From NCBI GenBank assembly GCA_947089305.1, contig CAMUJQ010000002.1, positions 1 to 40,263 of the forward strand: a stretch of 40,263 nucleotides of DNA, written 5' to 3'. The position numbers were made by a program, and so were the translations under genes. The stretch comes from an uncultured Clostridia bacterium. GTDB taxonomy: Bacteria > Bacillota > Clostridia > Christensenellales > UBA1242. The notes beneath the pieces are model-generated. The model was not told where the DNA came from, made no database searches, and saw only the letters and a list, made by a program, of their open reading frames with translations. Shown one piece after another: positions 1-7,150 of this stretch. How positions within the stretch are numbered: the stretch's first letter is position 1; every line of letters starts with the position of its first letter.

Positions 1-839
1 ATTTCTCCGCTAACCACAAGTCATCACCGACTATTTCAACAGGCGTGTGTTCGGTCCTCCACGGTGTGTTACCACCGCTTCAACCTGCTCATGGTTAGGT
101 CATCCGGTTTCGGGTCTACAACAACTAACTAAAGCGCCCATTTAAGACTCGCTTTCGCTACGGCTCCGCAACTTAGTTGCTTAACCTCGCTAGTCATCGT
201 AACTCGCCGGCCCGTTCTACAAAAAGTACGAGATCACACATTCCATTGCTGGCATAGTGCTCTCTCAGTTTGTAAGCATATGGTTTCAGTTTCTATTTCA
301 CTCCCCTCCCGGGGTTCTTTTCACCTTTCCTTCACAGTACTTGTTCACTATCGGTCACTTGGTCGTATTTAGCCTTAGGAGATGGACCTCCTATCTTCAC
401 ACCGGGTTTCTCGTGTCCTGTGCTACTCTGGATACTAACAGCTGATATATTAACTTCGAATACGGGGCTATAACCCTGTTTCGCCATGTTTTCCAAACAT
501 GTTCTTCTCGTTTCAATCTCACTTTATGTTAGTCCTAAACCCCAATTGTGTTACCACAATTGGTTTGGGCTGTTCCGCGTTCGCTCTCCACTACTAACAG
601 AATCGCTAATTTGCTCTCTTTTCCTGCAGGTACTTAGATGTTTCAGTTCCCTGCGTTCCCTTCTCGTAAGCTATGTATTTACTTACGGATGACTAGAAAT
701 TACTCTAGCCGTGTTGCCACATTCGGATATCTATGGATCAATGTTTATAGCAGCTCCCCATAGCTTTTCGCAGCTTATCACGTCCTTCTTCGGCGCCAAG
801 TGCCAAGGCATCCACCATACGCTCTTTGTAGCTTGATCG
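1..839 (-). rRNA. 23S ribosomal RNA, 5' part (3' end outside window)
   Basis: This is the large-subunit ribosomal RNA on the minus strand, cut by the window edge. Read on the minus strand it begins near 839 with GATCAAGCTACAAAGAGCG and continues GGTGGATGCCTTGGCAC, the standard 5' end of bacterial 23S. The far end, near position 1, holds the conserved GGAGGACCGAAC and TGATGACTTGTGG blocks. About the first 840 of roughly 2,900 nt are present. The exact 5' processing site is an estimate. No 16S gene or tRNA lies upstream. Instead there are two promoters and then protein genes, so this gene seems to be transcribed separately from 16S. Confidence 0.97.
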
Positions 840-1073
840 TATGCTTTAAATTACTTTTTTTAATTGTAAAAATGTCTCTCGTTTATTTTGTTAATTACTT
901 AACTCGACTAATTGAATTTAGTTTGTTAAGATACGCATTACCAAATTCTAATAATTTTAATTTAATATAATTTGATGATGCTATAATAATACTTTTTATA
1001 TGCAGTTGTCAGTGTTCACAACCTAATTAAAATTAGGTTCTGCCTGCCCAAAGTCGTCTGGGCGCGTAGCAGT
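840..1073 (-). other. Leader region of the 23S rRNA transcript
   Basis: This gene-free stretch lies between the rRNA promoters and the 23S 5' end and would be transcribed as a leader of about 235 nt from P2. It holds two hairpins: AACCTAAT/ATTAGGTT at 1020-1039, and CTGC/GCCCA pairing with TGGGC/GCAG over 1040-1072. Next to them, the minus-strand stretch TGAACACTGACAACTGCATA loosely resembles the distal part of 16S-23S spacers. The rest is AT-rich with no open frame that looks coding. No tRNA was seen. Confidence 0.55.
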
Positions 1074-1079
1074 ATTTGT

Positions 1080-1109
1080 AGTATACTACATATCAATATC
1101 GTTTGTCAA
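1080..1109 (-). promoter_or_regulatory. 23S rRNA promoter P2
   Basis: Minus-strand -35 TTGACA (1104-1109), 18-bp spacer, -10 TATACT (1080-1085); the start would be near 1073. The 30 bp upstream of the -35 are almost only A and T in runs, as in an UP element of an rRNA promoter. It points at the 23S gene with no gene in between. Confidence 0.8.
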
Positions 1110-1179
1110 CAGTTTTTTACAAATTTTTTAAACTTTTTTTATGTGCATTTTGCACAAATATTTGACATGCAGTGTTACA

Positions 1180-1208
1180 ATTATATGCTAACAAATTCTA
1201 ATTGTCAA
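1180..1208 (-). promoter_or_regulatory. 23S rRNA promoter P1 (full consensus)
   Basis: Minus-strand -35 TTGACA (1203-1208), exactly 17 bp, -10 TATAAT (1180-1185): a full sigma-A consensus. It lies 100 bp upstream of P2 and directly after the terminator of the preceding operon, so the pair looks like tandem rRNA promoters. A palindrome, TGTGCA-TTT-TGCACA, sits between P1 and P2 at 1142-1156. Confidence 0.8.
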
Positions 1209-1216
1209 CCAGATTT

Positions 1217-1248
1217 AAAAAAAACTTATAAAATATTTTTACAAGTTT
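1217..1248 (-). terminator. Terminator of the VKLA-paralogue operon
   Basis: On the minus strand AAACTTGTAAA pairs with TTTATAAGTTT (1222-1232 with 1238-1248, one G-U pair), followed by a run of T. It starts 7 nt after the stop codon at 1255 and insulates the operon from the rRNA promoters. Confidence 0.75.
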
Positions 1249-1254
1249 TTATGT

Positions 1255-1614
1255 TTATCTCTTAAGTTTAGAATCACTAGCACTAATTGCACTTAAATAT
1301 TGTGCTGGTGTTAATATCTTTGCGTAATAACTATCTAAATAATATATCTCTTGTTTAATTAAACAACTTTCATCTACTTCGCAAACAGCATAAAATTCTT
1401 TTGATTTTAAGCTCTTTAAATTTTCCGTGAAAAAATCAATTGCCCCACAATTACTCATTCCTCTTTTTGCAATTTCACTATCGGTGTAATATTTAATTAC
1501 TGAAACTGCATTATGATTATAATAGCTTTTTCCAGCCAATTTGAACTCGTGAAGTTTTTCGCTTTCTTCTTTTGTTTTGGCTAATTTTACAACAACAAAT
1601 TTTACTTCTTCCAT
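1255..1614 (-). CDS. Unknown small protein, VKLA family copy 4 (shortest)
   Basis: I do not recognise this 119-residue protein from any named family. It is the last of four tandem minus-strand genes with the same plan: VVVKLA near the N-terminus (residues 6-11), a central FYAVCEV block, and a C-terminal QYLSAI like the YLKAI or YLKKI of its neighbours. It lacks the PIG segment found in other copies, so it looks like a shortened divergent paralogue. It has no signal peptide or membrane segment and is probably cytosolic. It starts 5 nt after the preceding gene, behind an AAGGTAG-like ribosome site, and is followed by a terminator. Confidence 0.75.
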   Translation of the reverse strand: MEEVKFVVVKLAKTKEESEKLHEFKLAGKSYYNHNAVSVIKYYTDSEIAKRGMSNCGAIDFFTENLKSLKSKEFYAVCEVDESCLIKQEIYYLDSYYAKILTPAQYLSAISASDSKLKR

Positions 1615-1619
1615 TTTTT

Positions 1620-2048
1620 CTACCTTTTAACTGTTTTTATCGCATTTATTTTTTTAAGATAACTTTTCTCTCTCCCATAAATAAGCGAACCATCTGCCCT
1701 AGGTGCACAAAGTAGTGACACTATATTATATTCTCCAATTGGGCACTCCGCACTACGAGATAAAATTTCCTCATCAGTTTCACCTTTATCAATAATTTGC
1801 GCAACTGCATAAATTTGTTTTGGCTTTAAACTATCAATCTCATGAACAATAATTGCATTACCTATTCCAAATTGATCTTGCATGCTTCCAGATATTTTTT
1901 TTATATCAGACATCGTATACATAGAACAAACACCAGTTATGCAACTTTCAGCAAATTCAACTTTATTTAAACTACATTGCTCATTAGTCAAAACTTCTGA
2001 TTTATTTCGTGCTAATTTAACTAGCACATATTTTGGCAACTCTCTCAT
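1620..2048 (-). CDS. Unknown small protein, VKLA family copy 3
   Basis: The product is 142 residues, of unknown function. Shared family blocks are YVLVKLAR (residues 7-14), a Cys-containing stretch after about residue 35, the central IYAVAQIID, an acidic ETDEEIL helix, SAECPIGEYNIVSLLC and a terminal SYLKKI. The alternating hydrophobic stretches suggest a small alpha/beta cytosolic protein. The start has GAGGG upstream. It lies 10 nt after copy 2 and 5 nt before copy 4, in one operon. Confidence 0.75.
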   Translation of the reverse strand: MRELPKYVLVKLARNKSEVLTNEQCSLNKVEFAESCITGVCSMYTMSDIKKISGSMQDQFGIGNAIIVHEIDSLKPKQIYAVAQIIDKGETDEEILSRSAECPIGEYNIVSLLCAPRADGSLIYGREKSYLKKINAIKTVKR

Positions 2049-2058
2049 AATCCCTCAA

Positions 2059-2517
2059 TTAAATTTTAATGATATTTTCTTTGTTTACTACTTTTAAATA
2101 ATTTTCCTTTGTAAGAGTATCTACTACTTTTTGCTTTTCAACTTTTTCAATACTAGAATCAATAATACAATTAGGCAATTTTATAGGACAACTTCTAATT
2201 AAAAAAACATTTTTCTCATTTAATTCATTCAAATGTAAAAATTTAATTCCCGCATAATAACCATCATCTAAATCTTCTTCATTAATATTTTTACAAAGTT
2301 CATTATATATATTAAAATTAACACCCGTTTTTTCTCTTCTTATCTTGCGGGCTTGCGTTTCAGTGCAAGCACTTACTAACTCAACAATACATCTTTCAAC
2401 ACATCTAACTTTTTCAATATTTTCATTGTTTACAATACTGTTTAAATCTCCTGCCAATTTAACTATGGCATATCTTGGAGTTGCATCCTTAAACTTATTT
2501 AAAATATCCTTAAACAT
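2059..2517 (-). CDS. Unknown small protein, VKLA family copy 2
   Basis: The product is 152 residues, of unknown function, and is the most divergent copy. It has a longer N-terminus before YAIVKLAG (residues 16-23), an RCVERCIVELV stretch like the Cys-containing block of the other copies, then YYAGIKF, SCPIKLPN and ENYLKVV. Relative to copies 1 and 3 the PIG motif has become PIK. The ATG follows GGAG at normal spacing, and the gene begins 2 nt after copy 1 ends, so the two are surely co-transcribed. Confidence 0.75.
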   Translation of the reverse strand: MFKDILNKFKDATPRYAIVKLAGDLNSIVNNENIEKVRCVERCIVELVSACTETQARKIRREKTGVNFNIYNELCKNINEEDLDDGYYAGIKFLHLNELNEKNVFLIRSCPIKLPNCIIDSSIEKVEKQKVVDTLTKENYLKVVNKENIIKI

Positions 2518-2519
2518 AA

Positions 2520-2957
2520 TTAAAATCTCCTTAAAAATCTTTTATTATTAGCAATTGCTTTTAAATATCCCTCTGTTTCTATATCATATATTTCATCTTT
2601 ATTCCAGTAACAGCAAGGATTGGTTAAAACTATAATTCTTCCAATTGGTGAAGCATTTGCTCTTTTGATTAAAGCTTCATCCTTTTCATAATTATCTATA
2701 GGCGCAGCAACTGCATAATAATTGTTGTTTTCAAACCTTTCAATATTACGTTTCATTCTCTCAACCATATAATTATGTAATAAGTCTTTTTTATCTTTAT
2801 TTTTACATCTAGAAAAAATTACATTAGCTTCTTCTTTTGTAAATATAGTAAGTATTTTTTCACAACAATTTTCAATAACTGTGTTATTATCAAACTTTTT
2901 AATTTCTTTACTTCTAGGATTAGCAAGTTTTACAATAAAATATATCTTATTTTTCAT
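2520..2957 (-). CDS. Unknown small protein, VKLA family copy 1 (operon head)
   Basis: The product is 145 residues, of unknown function, and heads the four-gene cluster. Blocks in order: YFIVKLAN (residues 6-13), ENCCEKILTIFTKEEA, YYAVAAPIDNYEKDEALI, ASPIGRIIVLTNPC and EGYLKAI. These line up with copy 3 in both order and spacing, which is what defines the family. The ATG follows AGAGG. Its own promoter (2976-3005) carries an 8-bp direct repeat over the -35. No catalytic motif is evident. Confidence 0.75.
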   Translation of the reverse strand: MKNKIYFIVKLANPRSKEIKKFDNNTVIENCCEKILTIFTKEEANVIFSRCKNKDKKDLLHNYMVERMKRNIERFENNNYYAVAAPIDNYEKDEALIKRANASPIGRIIVLTNPCCYWNKDEIYDIETEGYLKAIANNKRFLRRF

Positions 2958-2975
2958 ATTAACCTCTTATACTTT

Positions 2976-3010
2976 ATTATAAAACACTACAATAGGCAAA
3001 GTCAATAGGC
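2976..3010 (-). promoter_or_regulatory. Promoter of the VKLA operon with direct repeat at the -35
   Basis: Minus-strand -35 TTGACT (3000-3005), 18 bp, -10 TATAAT (2976-2981). The octamer GCCTATTG occurs twice, at 2990-2997 and 3003-3010, a 13-bp period that straddles the -35 box. This is a possible regulator site. A similar core, TATTGACTTTRCCTA, occurs in the promoter at 20008-20037. Confidence 0.65.
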
Positions 3011-3012
3011 AT

Positions 3013-3555
3013 TTAATTTTTTCTTAACTTATATTTTTTATTATTTTTAAAAAAAGCATTACCATTATAAATTAATTCACAACCTCTATTATATAAATTC
3101 AAGGCTTTTTCTTTATTAACATTTTTTAAAAACACTTGTAAATATAAAGAAAGAAATCTTATCAGATTGTTTTCTTTTTCATCAAAATTAAATTCTCTAA
3201 AATTATCTAGTGATTCTATATATGCTTCAACATCATTTTTATTACTTAATAATTTTGCAGCATTCTCAATTTCTAAAAAACGTATGAAATGATCTCCTTT
3301 TCGATTTTCAAACTTCACATTATCATCAGAACCAACTACTTTTTTAACTTCAAATTTTAAATTACCCTTTTTGACTTTTGGCATAAAATAAAAACGTTTT
3401 TCTTCTTCTGCGTTTTTTTCTATATAATTAATAACTATTGCCATATCATTTTTATCAAAGCCACAAAAATTTGCATTAACAAATAAATTTATGAATTCTT
3501 GTATATTAATTTGTTCGCAGCATTTTATATTTACTAAGTCTAAATATTTTCTCAT
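3013..3555 (-). CDS. Unknown 180-residue protein
   Basis: I do not recognise this protein. It is charged (Lys, Glu and Asn rich), has no signal peptide or membrane segment, and is probably cytosolic and mostly helical. There is a YxPKVKKGNLKFEVKKV-like stretch in the middle and a basic tail. It lies just after the terminator of the phosphofructokinase-like gene, and I see no clear promoter of its own, so it may depend on read-through. The start is set by AAAGGA upstream of the ATG at 3555. It does not show the VKLA motif of the next genes. Confidence 0.65.
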   Translation of the reverse strand: MRKYLDLVNIKCCEQINIQEFINLFVNANFCGFDKNDMAIVINYIEKNAEEEKRFYFMPKVKKGNLKFEVKKVVGSDDNVKFENRKGDHFIRFLEIENAAKLLSNKNDVEAYIESLDNFREFNFDEKENNLIRFLSLYLQVFLKNVNKEKALNLYNRGCELIYNGNAFFKNNKKYKLRKN

Positions 3556-3575
3556 AAATTCCTTTAATCAGTAAA

Positions 3576-3597
3576 AAACCACAAATCAATGTGGTTT
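3576..3597 (-). terminator. Terminator after the phosphofructokinase-like gene
   Basis: On the minus strand AAACCACA (3590-3597) pairs with TGTGGTTT (3576-3583), followed by TTT. The 5' arm overlaps the stop codon at 3596. Confidence 0.6.
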
Positions 3598-4555
3598 ACT
3601 CACTATATAACATATTATATAATCCTAAATCTGTGTTATTAGGCTCTTTCAAGGCTTCTTCAACAGGAAGATGAAATGCCTGACCATTCTTTACACCAAC
3701 AACATTAAAATATTCTTTATTATTAACTAAATTAGAACATTCAAATGCTAGTTTTGCCGCAAGTTCTCTATCAAAGCCACTTGCATCAGCACCTCTTTGA
3801 GCATAGCCATTTATAAACACTTTAACATCACGCCCTGTTTTCTCTTTTAATAAATCAGCAAAACCTTCTAAATTAATATTTTTTTCAGCTGCAACAATTA
3901 GAGCGTCGCCTTTTGTTTTAATAGTTTTTGCAATTTTAGTAGTAAGTTTTTTCAAATCAACAGAATCTTCTTTAATTATACAATAATCAGCACCACAACC
4001 AATTGCAGTAGCCAAAGTTAGTTTGCCACAATCACGCCCCATAATTTCAACAACTGGAATTTTGTTTTGACTATATGTACTCATGCAAAGCGCTTTAATT
4101 AAACTTATGTTTGCATTTCTTGCTGAATCAAAACCCAAACTATAATCTGTATAAAATATATCGTTATCAATTGTCGCAGGAATTCCTATTGTTGTAAGCC
4201 CATAAGGTTTACCATCTAACATTCCTCTAAACGAACCGTTTCCGCCAATTACAACAACACATTCAACAGCCATTTTCTTTGCATTCTTTGCAGCAATTTT
4301 TCTTCCTTCTTCAGTTAAATATCTTGCACTTCTGCCAGCACGAATAACACATCCACCACGATTAATGCTGTGTATTAACTCATCAGAAGTTAGTTTAACG
4401 AATTGGTTATTAATTAATCCATCATAACCACCTTCTATTCCAAACACTTCAAAATTAAGTCTTTCTAATTGTTTTGTTAAATAATAAAGACAAGCATTCA
4501 TTCCTGCTCCATCTCCACCACTTGCCATAACTGCAATACGTCTTTGTTTTGTCAT
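3596..4555 (-). CDS. pfkA: 6-phosphofructokinase family protein with altered active-site motif
   Basis: The family phosphorylates fructose 6-phosphate to the 1,6-bisphosphate, the committed step of glycolysis, in the cytosol. The length (319 residues) is normal for bacterial PfkA. Visible motifs are GGDGAGMN (13-20, usually GGDAPGMN), TIDND (128-132, holding the catalytic Asp), IMGRDCG and a GYAQRGADASGFDR block matching the usual GHIQRGGxPxxxDR. The oddity is IGGNGS at 103-108, where ATP-dependent enzymes have GGDGS. The Asp that helps bind Mg-ATP is Asn here. It is therefore either a divergent Pfk or a PFK-fold kinase with other preferences. It follows the NADAR gene by 18 nt in one operon, and a terminator overlaps its end. 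Confidence 0.85.
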   Translation of the reverse strand: MTKQRRIAVMASGGDGAGMNACLYYLTKQLERLNFEVFGIEGGYDGLINNQFVKLTSDELIHSINRGGCVIRAGRSARYLTEEGRKIAAKNAKKMAVECVVVIGGNGSFRGMLDGKPYGLTTIGIPATIDNDIFYTDYSLGFDSARNANISLIKALCMSTYSQNKIPVVEIMGRDCGKLTLATAIGCGADYCIIKEDSVDLKKLTTKIAKTIKTKGDALIVAAEKNINLEGFADLLKEKTGRDVKVFINGYAQRGADASGFDRELAAKLAFECSNLVNNKEYFNVVGVKNGQAFHLPVEEALKEPNNTDLGLYNMLYSE

Positions 4556-4573
4556 AATTTTTACCCGCCTTAT

Positions 4574-5212
4574 TTACATATATATTTTTACAAAATCTTT
4601 TAAACAATTAAGCATAAACTCAAATTCATAACGAGTTAGAACTGTTTTAGTATCGTCTTCACACCCGATAGAATGAATAACATATCTATCTCCAATTTGT
4701 TTTATTGCCCCCAAGTATAAAGGATTTTGTAGTAAACTTATATAAAGTTCATAAATTAAATTTTGATATTCCTCACTTCTTCTAGAAATTAATTTTCCTT
4801 TAAAGCAAATGCATTGTATTTTAGTCCAGTCAAAATTTGATGAACATTTTATATTGTTAGAATCTAATTGAGCATAGTTGAACAACATTTTTTGCGTTTT
4901 TTTATCAACAAACTTTATTCCTTGGAAAAATGCTTCAGCACTATGCAACTTTATCCCCTTAAAATAAAATTCGTATGGAAATAAATTAGACAAACATTTT
5001 GAAAGTGGATTTTTTAACTTATACCCAACATTAATCCATTTTTCACTTTCAGGAATTATGTTTCCATCTTTATCTTTAAGCAAGCATCCATCACAATATA
5101 ATTCATTATTTTTTGTTTCAAATGTTTTATATTCAAATTTATAATTTTGTTTAAATGCTATAAACTTTTTCAAAAGCTTCTTTATTTTGAATTTACTAGC
5201 CAAACTTTGCAT
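4574..5212 (-). CDS. NADAR (YbiA-like) domain protein
   Basis: NADAR domains hydrolyse N-glycosidic bonds. YbiA cleaves riboflavin-pathway intermediates, and other members remove ADP-ribose from guanine. The domain spans about residues 70-210, with the signature LSNLFP (74-79) and HSAEAFFQGIKF (90-101), where the family usually has LSNFxP and xxEhyfQaxKF. The N-terminal 65 residues are extra, basic at first, with a possible CDGC Cys pair near residue 40. No DarT-type toxin is adjacent, so a toxin-antitoxin role is not supported by context. It has its own promoter and AAAGGAG site, and leads the operon with the PFK-like kinase. Confidence 0.85.
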   Translation of the reverse strand: MQSLASKFKIKKLLKKFIAFKQNYKFEYKTFETKNNELYCDGCLLKDKDGNIIPESEKWINVGYKLKNPLSKCLSNLFPYEFYFKGIKLHSAEAFFQGIKFVDKKTQKMLFNYAQLDSNNIKCSSNFDWTKIQCICFKGKLISRRSEEYQNLIYELYISLLQNPLYLGAIKQIGDRYVIHSIGCEDDTKTVLTRYEFEFMLNCLKDFVKIYM

Positions 5213-5236
5213 TTATTCTCCTTTGACAATACTAAT

Positions 5237-5265
5237 ATATTATCAAAAAAACTAAGATTTGGCAA
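5237..5265 (-). promoter_or_regulatory. Promoter of the NADAR-PFK operon
   Basis: Minus-strand TTGCCA (5260-5265), 17 bp, TAATAT (5237-5242). It falls in the gap between the permease stop codon and the NADAR start. Confidence 0.6.
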
Positions 5266-5269
5266 GCAA

Positions 5270-6280
5270 TTAAAATATCAAATCAATTATAAAACCTACA
5301 ATTGTTGAAATAAAATACAATACCCCTAAAATTGCAAAATTTTCTTTAATATTTTTATTTTGTTTAAATAGAACTACAAAGGCTATTCCAGCGTTGGCAC
5401 AAAGACCAGCAAAAGCTGCCCCAAAACTTATCATTCCATTAACTAAACAAGAAGCAATAATTACACTAGATGCACAATTTGGAATCAACCCAACAAGCCC
5501 AACTAAAAAAGGTGCAAATAAATTTGTAGAACCAATAAAATTAGTTATTTTATCTGCCCCTACAAAATATATTAATAAACCAAACGCAAGCGTGGCAACA
5601 AAAATATATATACTAACAATTAATGTATGTATAATTGGATGAATAATTAAAGCTTTAGTTTTGCTCTCATGGATTTTATGATGATGACAGCCAAATTCAG
5701 CATTGTCACAACTTTGAGCTAATTGCTCATCATGAGAATGTTCGTGTTCACTTTTATTTTGTTCTTTTATTTTTTGATTGGCATCATCACAACAAGTTTC
5801 TTTTTTATCCGCTTCAACCAAAACTTCTTGAGTAACTGCTTTATTCTTAACTTTAAGTTCAATTGAAGCATTTTCTTTTTTTGTTTTTCTATTAATAATA
5901 AAATTAAAAATATATCCCACAATAATAGCTAAAACAAATTTACCAACTAACAATGGAATTAATTGTAATGCCGACTTTGCCCCGCCACCTAACATTATAG
6001 GAATAGCCTCATCACTAGTTGTTATAAAAATTGCTAGCAAAGTTCCAATTGCAATTTTTTTAGAAGAATATAAATTTGCTGCAACCACACTAAACCCGCA
6101 TTGTGGAATTAATCCAACAGCTGACGCAAACAAGGGCGATAAGTTCCCATTTAAAAACTTTGAATGGTAAACTTTTTTAGACGCTTTAAATTCAAAATAT
6201 TCTATTAAAAAATTTGCTATTAATAAAATAGGTAAAATCTTTAAAGTATCTAAAAACGCATCTAAAACAACTTCCCACAT
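5270..6280 (-). CDS. Ten-TM heavy-metal permease (ArsP_2-like) with His/Cys-rich loop
   Basis: This integral membrane protein resembles the putative 10-TM heavy-metal exporter family (ArsP_2). It has two homologous halves, each with the repeat GLIPxC: GLIPQCGFSVV near residue 57 and GLIPNCASSVI in the second half. Between them a hydrophilic loop (about 130-210) contains CC, HEHSH and CHHH clusters, as expected for metal binding. The substrate is not readable from sequence; Mn, As and other metals are possible. I chose the ATG at 6280 (336 residues) rather than the GTG at 6286, because a -10 box ends at 6288 and no ribosome site exists. The transcript is probably leaderless. Confidence 0.82.
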   Translation of the reverse strand: MWEVVLDAFLDTLKILPILLIANFLIEYFEFKASKKVYHSKFLNGNLSPLFASAVGLIPQCGFSVVAANLYSSKKIAIGTLLAIFITTSDEAIPIMLGGGAKSALQLIPLLVGKFVLAIIVGYIFNFIINRKTKKENASIELKVKNKAVTQEVLVEADKKETCCDDANQKIKEQNKSEHEHSHDEQLAQSCDNAEFGCHHHKIHESKTKALIIHPIIHTLIVSIYIFVATLAFGLLIYFVGADKITNFIGSTNLFAPFLVGLVGLIPNCASSVIIASCLVNGMISFGAAFAGLCANAGIAFVVLFKQNKNIKENFAILGVLYFISTIVGFIIDLIF

Positions 6281-6287
6281 ACACACT

Positions 6288-6317
6288 AATATACCACAAA
6301 AAAAGAAAAACTTACAA
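6288..6317 (-). promoter_or_regulatory. Leaderless-type promoter of the permease gene
   Basis: Minus-strand TTGTAA (6312-6317), 18 bp, TATATT (6288-6293), then 7 nt to the ATG at 6280. The -35 box is part of the terminator hairpin of the gene upstream, so termination and initiation share bases. Confidence 0.5.
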
Positions 6318-6338
6318 TAATATTTGTAAGTTTTTTTA
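6298..6338 (-). terminator. Terminator of lepB (works on both strands by sequence)
   Basis: CTTACAA pairs with TTGTAAG across 6311-6330, with T runs on either side. On the minus strand it follows the lepB stop at 6349. Confidence 0.75.
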
Positions 6339-6348
6339 AAAATTTTGT

Positions 6349-7089
6349 CTAAAATTTTAATTGAAATTTAAACCAAAATGATTTCCACATATTTTCAGCA
6401 GTCCCTTTTATTGGGTCATAATGTAAAATAAAATCAATTCTACCAAGACAAATTGTAAATGGTCCATAATATGCTGAATCTGTACTGTTATCTCTGTTAT
6501 CACCCAAAACAAAATATTCGTCGTCTTTTAAAAGTAATGGTTTATCCACAGGTAAATTATGTGCAATTTTATAACTTAATAACTGTTGATATTTTTTTAA
6601 ATTACTCATACCATCACTAACATAATCTTCTTCTAAAATAATAGTTTCTTGAGTATTTCTTTTCTTTAATGTAATTTTATAATCTGTTTGACGAGTTACT
6701 TTACCATTTTCTCCTTCAACGTCTTCAACAACTTTAATAATATCAACTTCGTCTCCACCCGTTGCAATAACTCGTTTAATTAAATTTAGCACATTTCCTT
6801 TTTGGTCTTTGATGTTTTCATCTTTAAACACACCTATTTCACCATGCTTTGGCATAGCATTTTTACAAGCATAAACTATATCCTCTTTATCCGCGCCATA
6901 CATATTAAGAGTAGGTTGCATTGAAGCTCCTGATACTTTATATACATCATATCTAAAATCAAATTGAACAACAAAAAACGTAACCAAAATTGCAATAAAT
7001 ACAAAAACAAATAGAAAAACACTCCCAACGGCGGAAGCCTTCTTTTTTTGCGCCCTTTCATCTACAACTTGATTATTTTTAAATTTCAT
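6349..7089 (-). CDS. lepB: Signal peptidase I
   Basis: This membrane-bound serine protease removes signal peptides from Sec-exported proteins. It has a basic cytosolic N-terminus, one membrane span (about 24-42), then the catalytic boxes: GASMQPTL with nucleophile Ser56, LIKRVIATGGDEV with general-base Lys105, and FVLGDNRDNSTDSAYYGP. The 246 residues are slightly long for a Gram-positive SipS type because of an insert of about 50 residues between the Lys box and the GDNRDNS box. The ATG at 7089 is preceded by a -10 box only 8 nt away and no ribosome site, so it appears to be translated from a leaderless mRNA. Confidence 0.95.
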   Translation of the reverse strand: MKFKNNQVVDERAQKKKASAVGSVFLFVFVFIAILVTFFVVQFDFRYDVYKVSGASMQPTLNMYGADKEDIVYACKNAMPKHGEIGVFKDENIKDQKGNVLNLIKRVIATGGDEVDIIKVVEDVEGENGKVTRQTDYKITLKKRNTQETIILEEDYVSDGMSNLKKYQQLLSYKIAHNLPVDKPLLLKDDEYFVLGDNRDNSTDSAYYGPFTICLGRIDFILHYDPIKGTAENMWKSFWFKFQLKF

Positions 7090-7097
7090 ATACTATA

Positions 7098-7126
7098 ATT
7101 ATAGCATATTAGAGGCCAAAATACAA
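7098..7126 (-). promoter_or_regulatory. Extended -10 promoter of lepB, leaderless geometry
   Basis: Minus-strand TTGTAT (7121-7126), 17 bp, TATAAT (7098-7103) with TGC immediately before it (extended -10). Eight bases separate the box from the ATG, so the start of transcription falls at or next to the start codon. Confidence 0.7.
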
Positions 7127-7150
7127 CAGTTTATTAAAATTTTATTTTAA

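Noticed and set aside
257..692. Two short plus-strand open frames
   Set aside because: They lie inside the 23S rRNA gene on the opposite strand and follow conserved rRNA sequence.
1130..1200. Plus-strand promoter at TTGACA 1163-1168
   Set aside because: It would transcribe against the paralogue operon, its -10 is poor, and the minus-strand consensus promoter occupies the same bases.
4574..5212. DarT-NADAR toxin-antitoxin pair
   Set aside because: No DarT-like ADP-ribosyltransferase lies next to the NADAR gene; its partner is a PFK-like kinase.
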